A stretch of DNA of 38,741 bases from assembly GCA_900554225.1 (NCBI GenBank), contig USGH01000002.1:1-38741 (forward strand). Reading direction: 5' to 3'. The notes under the pieces were generated by a model that saw nothing but the letters and a program-made list of their open reading frames with translations, was not told the origin of the DNA and did not search any database. Of the stretch, positions 16,400-23,536 are shown piece by piece. The stretch comes from an uncultured Eubacteriales bacterium. Its GTDB lineage: Bacteria; Bacillota; Clostridia; Oscillospirales; CAG-272. The position numbers were made by a program, and so were the translations under genes. Positions within the stretch are counted from its first letter, which is position 1; the number at the start of each line of letters is the position of its first letter.

Positions 16400-16465
16400 G
16401 ACAATGAATCTATCTCCATTTCCCTAATTTCTGTCATTGTCGAATGGCGCGGGATACGGTATAAT
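16400..16465 (+). promoter_or_regulatory. promoter of the solute-binding protein gene with an overlapping inverted repeat
   Basis: TTGTCG (16437-16442), 17 bp, TATAAT (16460-16465). The perfect 8-bp inverted repeat GACAATGA (16400-16407) / TCATTGTC (16434-16441) places its right arm on the -35 box, as an operator would. The AraC regulator next door is the obvious candidate to bind here. The leader 16472-16726 (about 255 nt) is GC-rich and I see no known riboswitch in it. Confidence 0.55.
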
Positions 16466-16726
16466 AGAGATGTTGTTTTTCACCCCCATGACCCATCGCC
16501 GCCTGTACCGGGCGGAGAATCGGCTACGCGGTTTTCTGCGCTTCGGTATCGATCCGTTCGCTCCCTGCGGATGCGGGCGGCAGGTTCCCGATTGCGGTGC
16601 AGGCGGAGGCGGATGGGGAGAAAGCGCGGCGGGCGGCATGGGACAGTGCATTTTTGGCTTCAGGAGCCGCCGCAGTGGGGAAAACAGCGAAAAGCTCCGA
16701 TGTGAACGTGAAAAGGAGACAGAAAC

Positions 16727-18238
16727 ATGACGCTTTCTGCGAAAAAAACGATCGCGCTTCTGCTTGCCGGCCTTCTTTTGTTCTCCGGCTGCAACAGCGG
16801 TACCGTCCCGCAGGGGGAAGAGAACGGGAAGCAGAACGACACAGCCAATACCGGCGAGACCACACCGGCGGAAACCGAGCCGGAGGTGCCGGACGATTAC
16901 ACGCTCCGGATGCAGGTGGAGGATTCCCTCCCGGCGGATGCGGATCTGGGCGGCGAAACCATCCATATCGCGTATATGCAGGCGTATCAGAACGACGCAC
17001 TGGGCGACGAAGACGGCGCGGATGTGGTCGGCGACGCGGTATACACGAGAAACGCCGTGGTAAGGGATCGTCTGCAAGCGGACATCCAGTTTGTGAACGG
17101 CGGACTCGGCTGGGATCTCTATCGCGATGTGCTGCAAGCGGCTATGATGGCAGGCAGCCACGAATTTGACATTCTGCACGTGTGGCAGTCGTGGTTCGCC
17201 CCCTTTGTGACCAACGGCTCCCTTCTTCCCGTGAACGACGCGCCCTACATTGACTATACGCAGCCGTGGTGGGCGGTCGATTTCATGAAGGAATTTTCCG
17301 TCAACGGCACGACCTTCCACTTTTTGGCGGGTGACATCAATCCGGGACTGCTCACAAGCCAGGGCTGCATCTACTTCAATAAGCCGCTGTATGCGAACTA
17401 TTTCGAGAGCGCGGACAACCTCTATCAGATGGTTCTCGACGGCAAATGGACCTATGAGGCTCTCTACAGCCAGTCCGAGGCGTTCTACGTGGATGTGAAC
17501 GGCGACGGTCTCAAGGATACGAACGACCAGCTTGGCTACGGCATCATCACGGGAAACATCATCGACCACCTCTACTATGACGCAGGGGCGGAGATGACCA
17601 CGCGGGATACCGACGGCAAACCGCTCTTAAACGGCAACAACGAACACAATGTCAACCTTATGGAGTGGATCCTCCGCTTCTGCTATGACAATACGGGCGC
17701 GCTGCTCTATCCTGCGACGGAGGAAGGTCTGCAAGAGATCCGCGAGAATTTCATCGGCGGCAAAAACGCGTTCCTGCTGTCCTTTTTGAATATAGCGAGC
17801 AGGCTGCGTGACATGGAGGACGACTACGGGATCATCCCCTATCCGAAGTACGACGAGAATCAGACGACCTACCTCAGCCTGGTACACGACGACGCGCCGC
17901 TCTACGCACTTCCGGCGGACTGCACGAAATATGACGACTGCTGTCTCGTTCTGGAAGCCATGGCAGCCGAAAGCTATCGCCGTGTAACGCTGGTGAATTA
18001 CGAAAAGGCATTAAAGACGAAGTACGTCCGCGATGCGGTATCCTCCCAGATCATCGACATCATCCGCGACAATCCGACCACGGACTTTGGCTACATCTAC
18101 AGCTACGCGCTCGACAATCTCGGTCTCTACGCCAGAAGCATCGCGAGCAAGGGCAAGAACATCTACACCTCCTACTACCGCAGCCACGAGGGACAGGCGC
18201 AGAAATACCTGGATGCGCTGATCGAAAACGCACAGTAA
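16727..18238 (+). CDS. extracellular solute-binding lipoprotein of a sugar-type ABC transporter
   Basis: This 503-residue lipoprotein has a lipobox LFSGC with lipid-carrying Cys22, after a short KK-containing signal. A Glu/Thr/Pro-rich linker (to about residue 60) follows, then a family-1 substrate-binding fold: DILHVWQSWFAPFV, YTQPWWAVDF, and DVNGDGLKDTNDQLGYG, which resembles a calcium-binding loop. Such proteins capture sugars or oligosaccharides outside the membrane and hand them to permeases. No permease or ATPase gene is adjacent; the next gene is guaA, so the partner must lie elsewhere. Start: ATG behind GAAAAGGAGACAG. Confidence 0.85.
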   Translation: MTLSAKKTIALLLAGLLLFSGCNSGTVPQGEENGKQNDTANTGETTPAETEPEVPDDYTLRMQVEDSLPADADLGGETIHIAYMQAYQNDALGDEDGADVVGDAVYTRNAVVRDRLQADIQFVNGGLGWDLYRDVLQAAMMAGSHEFDILHVWQSWFAPFVTNGSLLPVNDAPYIDYTQPWWAVDFMKEFSVNGTTFHFLAGDINPGLLTSQGCIYFNKPLYANYFESADNLYQMVLDGKWTYEALYSQSEAFYVDVNGDGLKDTNDQLGYGIITGNIIDHLYYDAGAEMTTRDTDGKPLLNGNNEHNVNLMEWILRFCYDNTGALLYPATEEGLQEIRENFIGGKNAFLLSFLNIASRLRDMEDDYGIIPYPKYDENQTTYLSLVHDDAPLYALPADCTKYDDCCLVLEAMAAESYRRVTLVNYEKALKTKYVRDAVSSQIIDIIRDNPTTDFGYIYSYALDNLGLYARSIASKGKNIYTSYYRSHEGQAQKYLDALIENAQ

Positions 18239-18264
18239 GGCGGCAAATCCCCTTTTGTGATATA

Positions 18265-18467
18265 GACTTCTTTGTGCAGACCTCTTTGTAAGGACATCTT
18301 TGTTTCGACATCTCTGTTTGGACAGCATGGTTTGACTTCTTTGGACGGACAGCCCGTTGCGACAACGTGGTTTTGACCGCACGGTACGACATCCCGGTAT
18401 GACACCCGGTTTGGACAACATGGTAAGTGACTCCCGGTACGACTGCTCTGTATGACTTTTGATCGAT
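18265..18467. repeat. degenerate tandem array with a 13-14 bp period
   Basis: About 15 units each begin with GAC, at 18265, 18279, 18293, 18307, 18321, 18334, 18348, 18361, 18375, 18388, 18401, 18414, 18429, 18441 and 18454. Steps are 14,14,14,14,13,14,13,14,13,13,13,15,12,13. A rough unit is GAC-A/T-N-C-N-N-G/T-G-T-N-N(N), for example GACATCTTTGTTTC and GACATCCCGGTAT. A weaker echo continues to about 18540. The array fills the gap between the solute-binding protein and the guaA promoter. The changing step rules out a coding repeat, and the absence of unique spacers rules out CRISPR. Confidence 0.75.
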
Positions 18468-18588
18468 ACTGCACCGTGCGGCCACCTTGTCCGACCCTTT
18501 TCCGGATCGCACTGCCTGACTTTTTCACGCGTCCGGACAACCATTCCGCCATTCATGCGGTTTTTGCCGATTTTTCGCGCGGATTCTC

Positions 18589-18617
18589 TTGCATTCCGGC
18601 GGCGGATATGGTATACT
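18589..18617 (+). promoter_or_regulatory. promoter of guaA
   Basis: TTGCAT (18589-18594), 17 bp, TATACT (18612-18617). It lies about 115 bp before the ATG at 18734. Confidence 0.65.
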
Positions 18618-18628
18618 AATTTCATAAG

Positions 18629-18667
18629 GCAATACCCCGGCAAACGATAAGCGACCCGGGGTTTTGC
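18629..18667 (+). promoter_or_regulatory. leader hairpin upstream of guaA, possible attenuator
   Basis: GCAA-T-ACCCCGG (18629-18640) pairs with CCGGGGT-T-TTGC (18656-18667), one T-T mismatch, 15-nt loop, just after the transcription start. No long T run follows, so true termination is doubtful. The sequence lacks the conserved core of purine riboswitches. Confidence 0.4.
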
Positions 18668-18733
18668 GCTATTTTCGGATCAGATACGGCGCGCCACCTG
18701 TCCATCGTACAGAACGCGCAAGGAGGACAAAAT

Positions 18734-19714
18734 ATGGAAAACAATAAGAGACCGGAAACCATGGAACGGATCACGACCACGGCTCTGGCACAGGCGTTTA
18801 TCGACGAGCAGCTTGCCGCGATCAAGACACAGGTTGGCGACAAAAAGGTACTGCTTGCACTGTCCGGCGGCGTGGATTCGTCGGTGGTGGCGGCACTGCT
18901 CATCCGTGCGATCGGACAGAATCTGGTGTGCGTCCATGTGAACCACGGTCTGCTGCGCAAGGGCGAGCCGGAGCAGGTGATCGAGGTGTTCCGCAACCAG
19001 ATGAACGCGAACCTCGTATATGTAGACGCCGTGGATCGCTTCCTGGATAAGCTGGCGGGCGTTGCGGAACCGGAAAAGAAGCGCAAGATCATCGGCGCGG
19101 AGTTCATCCGGGTCTTTGAGGAGGAAGCGAGAAAGCAGGACGGCATCGAATTTCTGGCACAGGGTACGATCTATCCGGACATTCTCGAATCCGGTCCGGT
19201 CAAGGCGCACCACAATGTAGGCGGTTTGCCGGAGGATCTGCGCTTTGCACTGGTGGAACCACTGAAGTTCTTATTCAAGGACGAGGTGCGCGTGGTCGGA
19301 AAAACGCTCGGTCTGCCGGACAACATGGTCTATCGTCAGCCGTTCCCGGGACCTGGTCTGGGCGTGCGCTGCCTTGGTGCGATCACGAGAGACAGACTGG
19401 AAGCCGTGCGCGAATCCGACGCGATCCTGCGGGAAGAATTTGCAGCCGCCGGTCTTGCCGGAAAGGTGTGGCAGTACTTCACGGTCGTGCCGGATTTCAA
19501 GTCGGTCGGTGTCCGGGACGATAAGCGCACCTTCGAGTACCCGGTCATCCTGCGCGCCGTCAACACCAAGGACGCCATGACCGCCACGGTAGAGGACGTC
19601 CCGTTCGCACTCCTGCAAAAGATCACCGCAAGAATCACAAGCGAGGTCAAAGGCGTCAACCGCGTGCTGTACGACCTGACCCCGAAGCCGTGCGGGACTA
19701 TTGAGTGGGAATAA
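18734..19714 (+). CDS. guaA: GMP synthase, ATP-pyrophosphatase subunit without amidotransferase domain
   Basis: This 326-residue protein forms GMP from XMP. It shows the PP-loop LSGGVDSS (residues 43-50), which activates XMP with ATP, then VHVNHGLLRKGE and EFLAQGTIYPDILES. The C-terminal dimerisation domain from about residue 205 (FPGPGLGVRCLGAITRDRLE) ends KPCGTIEWE, the usual GuaA terminus. Bacterial GuaA is normally 510-525 residues with an N-terminal glutamine amidotransferase domain of about 190; that domain is absent, and the ATG sits behind a perfect AAGGAGG, so this is not a truncated call. It resembles the two-subunit archaeal form (GuaAb). No separate amidotransferase gene is in the window, so ammonia must come from a partner elsewhere or be used free. 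Confidence 0.9.
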   Translation: MENNKRPETMERITTTALAQAFIDEQLAAIKTQVGDKKVLLALSGGVDSSVVAALLIRAIGQNLVCVHVNHGLLRKGEPEQVIEVFRNQMNANLVYVDAVDRFLDKLAGVAEPEKKRKIIGAEFIRVFEEEARKQDGIEFLAQGTIYPDILESGPVKAHHNVGGLPEDLRFALVEPLKFLFKDEVRVVGKTLGLPDNMVYRQPFPGPGLGVRCLGAITRDRLEAVRESDAILREEFAAAGLAGKVWQYFTVVPDFKSVGVRDDKRTFEYPVILRAVNTKDAMTATVEDVPFALLQKITARITSEVKGVNRVLYDLTPKPCGTIEWE

Positions 19715-19798
19715 ATCAGAAAAGCCGAAAAGTGCAGGAATACCAATGGTTTTTTATAGTAGCGTAGGTGACATACTCGAATTTAGAGTGGCTGAAAA

Positions 19799-20878
19799 AT
19801 GATTAAGGTTAGCGAATATATTAATAATCCTGCTTTGGAATCTCCCTGTTTCGTGAGAGGGGATGCTTTAGTAGTGCTACGCTCCATGCCTAATGATTGC
19901 ATTGATTGCGTAGTGACTAGTCCACCATACTATATGAAAAGACAATACTTGGGTGGTGGCATTGGCCTTGAAAAAACATATCAGGAATATATCGATAATC
20001 TTCTGTCAATTACAAAAGAAGTCTATAGAGTTCTAAAGCCAACTGGGTCGTTTTGGCTAAACATAGGAGACAGCTATAAAGACAAGCAACTATTAAATAT
20101 TCCGCATCGAGTGGCAATAAGAATGCAAGATGAACAACGATGGATATTACGCAATACCGTTGTATGGGACAAAATGAAAGGGGCAATGTCTCAGTCCAAA
20201 GATAGTTTGGGTTGCGAATATGAGCCGCTATTTCATTTTGTAAAGCGAAAAAGTGGGTACTACTATGATTCTGATTCGGTAAGAAAAAAGCCAAGACAAG
20301 CTCATGTTGAGAATGGTGCCGTGGTAAGTGCAACTGGAGTGAGTGGCGTTAGATATCGAAGGAAAATTGAACTTAGTACAGAACTCTCTGAGGAACAGCG
20401 GGCAAATGCCTATCAAGCATTAGATAGCGTGTTGGATCGAATAAAAAATGGAGAGTTATCTGACTTTCGGATGGTAATTAAAGGTGCTAATCAAAGAGTC
20501 ACAAATGGAAATACAACAAACCTCAGCGGTCGGGCAAAGGAATTGCAAGAAAAGGGGTTCTACTTCCTTTTTTACAATCCCAATGGCAGTATGATTTCTG
20601 ATGTATGGCAAATAATCCCAGAAGATACTCAAGGTCGCAAGCTCCATTTCGCTCCATTTCCAGAGGATTTAGTGAAAACACCAATTGTTTTAACTTGTCC
20701 TCCTGATGGCATTGTATTAGACCCGTTTGTTGGGACTGGTACAACAAGCTATGTTGCAGCACAGCTTGGGCGAAAATCAATTGGGATCGATATGGCGCAA
20801 GAATACCTTGAGTTGGCGGAATCGAGATGCGAAAAGTATGGCTGTTTTAATAATGGGACACTGGAGACAATAGGATGA
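19799..20878 (+). CDS. beta-class DNA methyltransferase (SPPY type) of a type II restriction-modification pair
   Basis: This 359-residue protein has motif IV TSPPYY (residues 40-45) before motif I DPFVGTGTT (308-316), the order of beta-class amino-methyltransferases. SPPY favours N4-cytosine methylation, though N6-adenine cannot be excluded. Between the two lies the target-recognition region. It transfers methyl groups from S-adenosylmethionine to DNA and protects the host from the overlapping endonuclease gene (ATGA overlap at 20875-20878). It is clearly more AT-rich than guaA before it, which suggests recent acquisition. The intergenic stretch 19715-19798 shows no strong terminator or clear promoter, and the ATG at 19799 has only a weak ribosome site. 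Confidence 0.88.
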   Translation: MIKVSEYINNPALESPCFVRGDALVVLRSMPNDCIDCVVTSPPYYMKRQYLGGGIGLEKTYQEYIDNLLSITKEVYRVLKPTGSFWLNIGDSYKDKQLLNIPHRVAIRMQDEQRWILRNTVVWDKMKGAMSQSKDSLGCEYEPLFHFVKRKSGYYYDSDSVRKKPRQAHVENGAVVSATGVSGVRYRRKIELSTELSEEQRANAYQALDSVLDRIKNGELSDFRMVIKGANQRVTNGNTTNLSGRAKELQEKGFYFLFYNPNGSMISDVWQIIPEDTQGRKLHFAPFPEDLVKTPIVLTCPPDGIVLDPFVGTGTTSYVAAQLGRKSIGIDMAQEYLELAESRCEKYGCFNNGTLETIG

Positions 20879-21720
20879 GTAAAATTAGTGAATTTTTTGG
20901 ACTGAATTGCAAAAATACTTCTTTGAATTTCAAAATTGCAATGGATTCTCAATTATGTCCATATACGCAGCGTATCTGTACAAAAATGAGAAAATCAAAG
21001 CCTGATGTCAGAATTGGTACGTGCTCCGTTCAGTATCAAGGACAAGATATAATCATTTGCCCATTTAGACTTTTGGAGCACAATCAGATATTCATAGATT
21101 GCTTGCATCTGTTAACGATGCATGAACCTGGGAACGAGCTTTACTTGATTCCAGAAGTCCAAATTCCAGGTGGACATGTTGATTACTTCTTAGTGTCGGC
21201 TAAAGATAGAAAGATTAAAGATTTCATTGGTATCGAGTTGCAAACAATGGACACAACAGGAACAGTGTGGCCAGAGCGCCAGAAATTCTTAAATGAGCAG
21301 GGAATAGCAGTTGATTCAGCAGATTTAAACAGCAGAAGATCGTTCGGAATGAATTGGAAAATGACTTTAAAAACCATTCTTATTCAAATGCATCATAAGA
21401 GTGAGACATTTGAGAATCTGAACAAGCATTTGGTCCTGATTATCCAAAGACCTTTATATGAACATATGAGAAATGATTTTGACTTTGCCGGAATCGAAGG
21501 TGTTCGTATAGGTGATCCGGTTCATATTCATTCATATAATTTTGAGCAAGGTGAAGATTCGTTGTATTTATCTTTACACACGCGAATTAGTACCGATTCG
21601 TCAGGGATTGCACATTGTCTTGGATTGAATGCAGAAAGAAAGGTTGAACTCGAAGATTTAATACGTATGTTAGAACCAAAGCTCATTGAGGCAAATAGGT
21701 TAAAAATCTCTATAAACTAA
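20875..21720 (+). CDS. NotI-family type II restriction endonuclease
   Basis: This 281-residue protein resembles NotI along its length. The N-terminus is ISEFFG. Four Cys at 28 (LCPY), 35, 50 (GTCSV) and 62 (CPFR) follow, in the arrangement that binds a metal ion in NotI. Asp103 is in GGHVDYF and E121-L-Q123 lies in IGIELQTMD, matching the EIQTMD active-site stretch of NotI (a PD-(D/E)xK relative with Gln in place of Lys). It cuts unmethylated DNA; the target sequence cannot be read from here, but NotI and EagI relatives cut GC-rich palindromes. The start overlaps the methyltransferase stop (ATGA), so translation is coupled and methylation comes first. It is AT-rich like its partner. Confidence 0.82.
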   Translation: MSKISEFFGLNCKNTSLNFKIAMDSQLCPYTQRICTKMRKSKPDVRIGTCSVQYQGQDIIICPFRLLEHNQIFIDCLHLLTMHEPGNELYLIPEVQIPGGHVDYFLVSAKDRKIKDFIGIELQTMDTTGTVWPERQKFLNEQGIAVDSADLNSRRSFGMNWKMTLKTILIQMHHKSETFENLNKHLVLIIQRPLYEHMRNDFDFAGIEGVRIGDPVHIHSYNFEQGEDSLYLSLHTRISTDSSGIAHCLGLNAERKVELEDLIRMLEPKLIEANRLKISIN

Positions 21721-21740
21721 TCTGTTTTAAAGGAGTTGTT

Positions 21741-21785
21741 ATGTATACAGAAAGAATAGAACTGTATAAAAAAGGGGCATCGTAA
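21741..21785 (+). pseudogene. 14-codon stub, possible remnant of a third gene of the R-M island
   Basis: A good ribosome site (AAAGGAG) and ATG lead into MYTERIELYKKGAS and then TAA. Beyond the TAA the frame reads protein-like for about 18 further codons before another stop. This looks like the decayed front of a gene. It is AT-rich like the R-M genes. The stretch to the terminator at 21870 contains nothing else. Confidence 0.35.
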
Positions 21786-21869
21786 AATGAAGTTGCAATA
21801 AAGAGTTTTCAAAAGAAACATATCCGCAAATTGCAATAGTTTTCAAAATACGTTTTTTGCTCTTGATAC

Positions 21870-21907
21870 AAAAACAGAGACCGAAGCCTTCCTGACTTCG
21901 GTCTCTG
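21870..21907 (-). terminator. terminator for the minus-strand zinc-ribbon/lipoprotein gene series
   Basis: A perfect 12-bp stem CAGAGACCGAAG / CTTCGGTCTCTG (21875-21886 with 21896-21907) has a 9-nt loop. On the minus strand it is followed by TTTTTG, so it ends transcripts arriving from 21973. On the plus strand only a weak T run follows. Confidence 0.85.
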
Positions 21908-21972
21908 GGTGCTTTTCAGGGACGTTTTACAGCCTCGTTCAATACCACCGGCTAAGCCAGAGGTGCTGATTT

Positions 21973-22413
21973 TTATTCCGCTTGCTTTATGAATGTGATC
22001 ACCGTGCTGTCAAAGAGATGGCGGTATTCGTAGACATTCTCGTTGATGTTGAACCTGAGATTCGGATATGGCGCGCCGGAATCATTTCCATCGCCGTCTT
22101 TCCCGTCAGTGAAGCAGAGATCTCCGAATTTCTTCAGATGTACGTCTCCCTCAAAGATGAGTTTTCCGTTTTCAGTGACGATCATATGCGGTTTGTCACC
22201 CGAAACCTCGATCACGGCGTTGATGTCCTCGTTCTTCCAGACGCCGTACAGTACGCTTTGATCTATCGGTTTATGGATCATGTCGTCACCGTCATGCGGA
22301 CGCACAGGCTGTGTGTGGCTTTCCCGGAGTTTTCCGCAAGCCCCGAGAGTTATCAGTACAGACATAAGTAGCACACCTCCGATAATAATCCGTCCAGGCC
22401 GCATCGTTTTCAT
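21973..22413 (-). CDS. small lipoprotein of unknown function
   Basis: This 146-residue protein has a lipobox TLGAC with Cys26 after a hydrophobic stretch (IIIGGVLLMSVLI). The mature part is acidic with a beta-sheet pattern (YGVWKNEDINAVIEVSGDK, KLIFEGDVHLKKFG, ENVYEYRHLF), compatible with a small lipocalin-like or beta-barrel-like fold. Its start overlaps the stop of the gene before it (ATGA), so the two are translationally coupled. It is the last gene of the series and lies 65 bp from the terminator. I do not recognise a family. Confidence 0.7.
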   Translation of the reverse strand: MKTMRPGRIIIGGVLLMSVLITLGACGKLRESHTQPVRPHDGDDMIHKPIDQSVLYGVWKNEDINAVIEVSGDKPHMIVTENGKLIFEGDVHLKKFGDLCFTDGKDGDGNDSGAPYPNLRFNINENVYEYRHLFDSTVITFIKQAE

Positions 22414-22817
22414 ATGCGTTCGAGGATCATCGTGCCATACGCGATAGTCAGACAGCCGTTCTCATCCACCGGTATTTCGGCGAACGGGTCGACCGTCTCT
22501 CCAAGAACCTCGCCCTCGACTTTGGTATCGTAGTAGAACTTACCATCCTTCTCTTTCCATGAGGTCTGCTCGATCGCGGCGAAACCGTCCTCGTCGATCA
22601 CGGCACCCTGCGACTTCGCAAGCTCGATTTTGTCCTCGGGTACGCGCATCAGTGTGTTCATGAAGCCGTCCTCGGTGAATTCGGTTCTGCTCATGAGCAT
22701 CATGATAATCTCGTCAGCGTGAGCACCATCCGGCAGATTTTCCGGCGTGTAGGACACCATACCGTTGGGGGTGGGGAAGAGCAGCTCCTTGACTTTCCAT
22801 TTTCCGATAATGTTCAT
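22410..22817 (-). CDS. small cytoplasmic protein, lipocalin-like pattern
   Basis: This 135-residue protein behind AGAGGAGATATT has no signal peptide. It opens MNIIGKWKVKELLFPTPNG, the GxWxx start common to lipocalin-like proteins, and has alternating beta-strand segments (GKFYYDTKVEGEVLGETVDP, GCLTIAYGTMILERI). It is coupled to the lipoprotein gene that follows, whose YGVWKNED motif is similar, so the two may be related in fold. Function unknown. Confidence 0.65.
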   Translation of the reverse strand: MNIIGKWKVKELLFPTPNGMVSYTPENLPDGAHADEIIMMLMSRTEFTEDGFMNTLMRVPEDKIELAKSQGAVIDEDGFAAIEQTSWKEKDGKFYYDTKVEGEVLGETVDPFAEIPVDENGCLTIAYGTMILERI

Positions 22818-22867
22818 TGCAATATCTCCTCTCTTTTCGTTGCTTTATCGTAGGTTCCGGAAGCGGA

Positions 22868-23449
22868 TTATGCCCAAGGATCCTCAGATTTCGGTGTGCG
22901 GACACCGGTCAGCAGATACTGCTCCCACAAAAACCATTTGTTGTCAGAACCGCGCTGGCGCAGCTTAATCGGGCGCGGGGAATCTGCTCCGCCGCAGGGG
23001 ATGAAGAGCTTCATGTAGCCGGGCTCATCGTTTGAGACGTGGTTCGACTCGATGACGAGCGTGTAGATCTCGGTCGTCGAATAATAATTAAAAAAAAAAG
23101 AGCCGGTGAAGTAAGTAAAAGGCAGATAGGTCTTTCCGTCGCGGAAGCGGTCGTTCAGGAAGGAGATCTCCTGTCCGTTCAGAGGACGGGGACCACGCAG
23201 CCAGTTCAGCATTTCCGTACCGATCTGACGGTCTGCGGCATACGCGCACAGTGCCAGAACGGTCAGAGCCGCGGTCTGGAACGGGGTATCCATCTTCGCT
23301 TCCGGCAGTGCCTGCATTTCGGCAAGGCTTTCCGGCAGCGCGGAGAACGTGAAGGTCTCCCGTTTGTTGCCGATCGACTGTGCCGCCGTATTCACCGCCT
23401 GCTTGACGGTCCGTTCCGCGGTGTTTTTCAATCTGTCAAAAATACTCAT
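22868..23449 (-). CDS. uncharacterised cytoplasmic protein (DUF6935-like)
   Basis: This 193-residue protein without signal peptide has an amphipathic helix at the start (MSIFDRLKNTAERTVKQAVN), then LPESLAEMQALPEAKMDTPF and RPLNGQEISFLNDRF, and ends with a beta-rich part containing KWFLWEQYLLTGVRTPKSED. I recognise this as a conserved Clostridial type that I think is called DUF6935, but the number is from memory. The start helix resembles those of proteins found with PspA/SPFH systems, a weak hint only. It sits 50 bp upstream of the lipocalin-like gene. Confidence 0.65.
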   Translation of the reverse strand: MSIFDRLKNTAERTVKQAVNTAAQSIGNKRETFTFSALPESLAEMQALPEAKMDTPFQTAALTVLALCAYAADRQIGTEMLNWLRGPRPLNGQEISFLNDRFRDGKTYLPFTYFTGSFFFNYYSTTEIYTLVIESNHVSNDEPGYMKLFIPCGGADSPRPIKLRQRGSDNKWFLWEQYLLTGVRTPKSEDPWA

Positions 23450-23536
23450 GTAGATCCTCTCCTTGTTTCATTGAAAAGTTTGTTTGTTCTATGTGTCCTC
23501 GCGGCAAGCGCTGGATTCCGGTCAAAGCCGGCGCCT

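Noticed and set aside
18265..18540. CRISPR array
   Set aside because: Units are 13-14 bp, degenerate and directly adjacent, without spacers or cas genes.
18011..18643. Minus-strand frames across the 13-14 bp array
   Set aside because: The open frames are produced by the repeat itself; the step is not a multiple of three and no ribosome site is present.
18618..18733. Purine (guanine) riboswitch before guaA
   Set aside because: The three-way junction core and its loop motifs are absent; only one simple hairpin is present.
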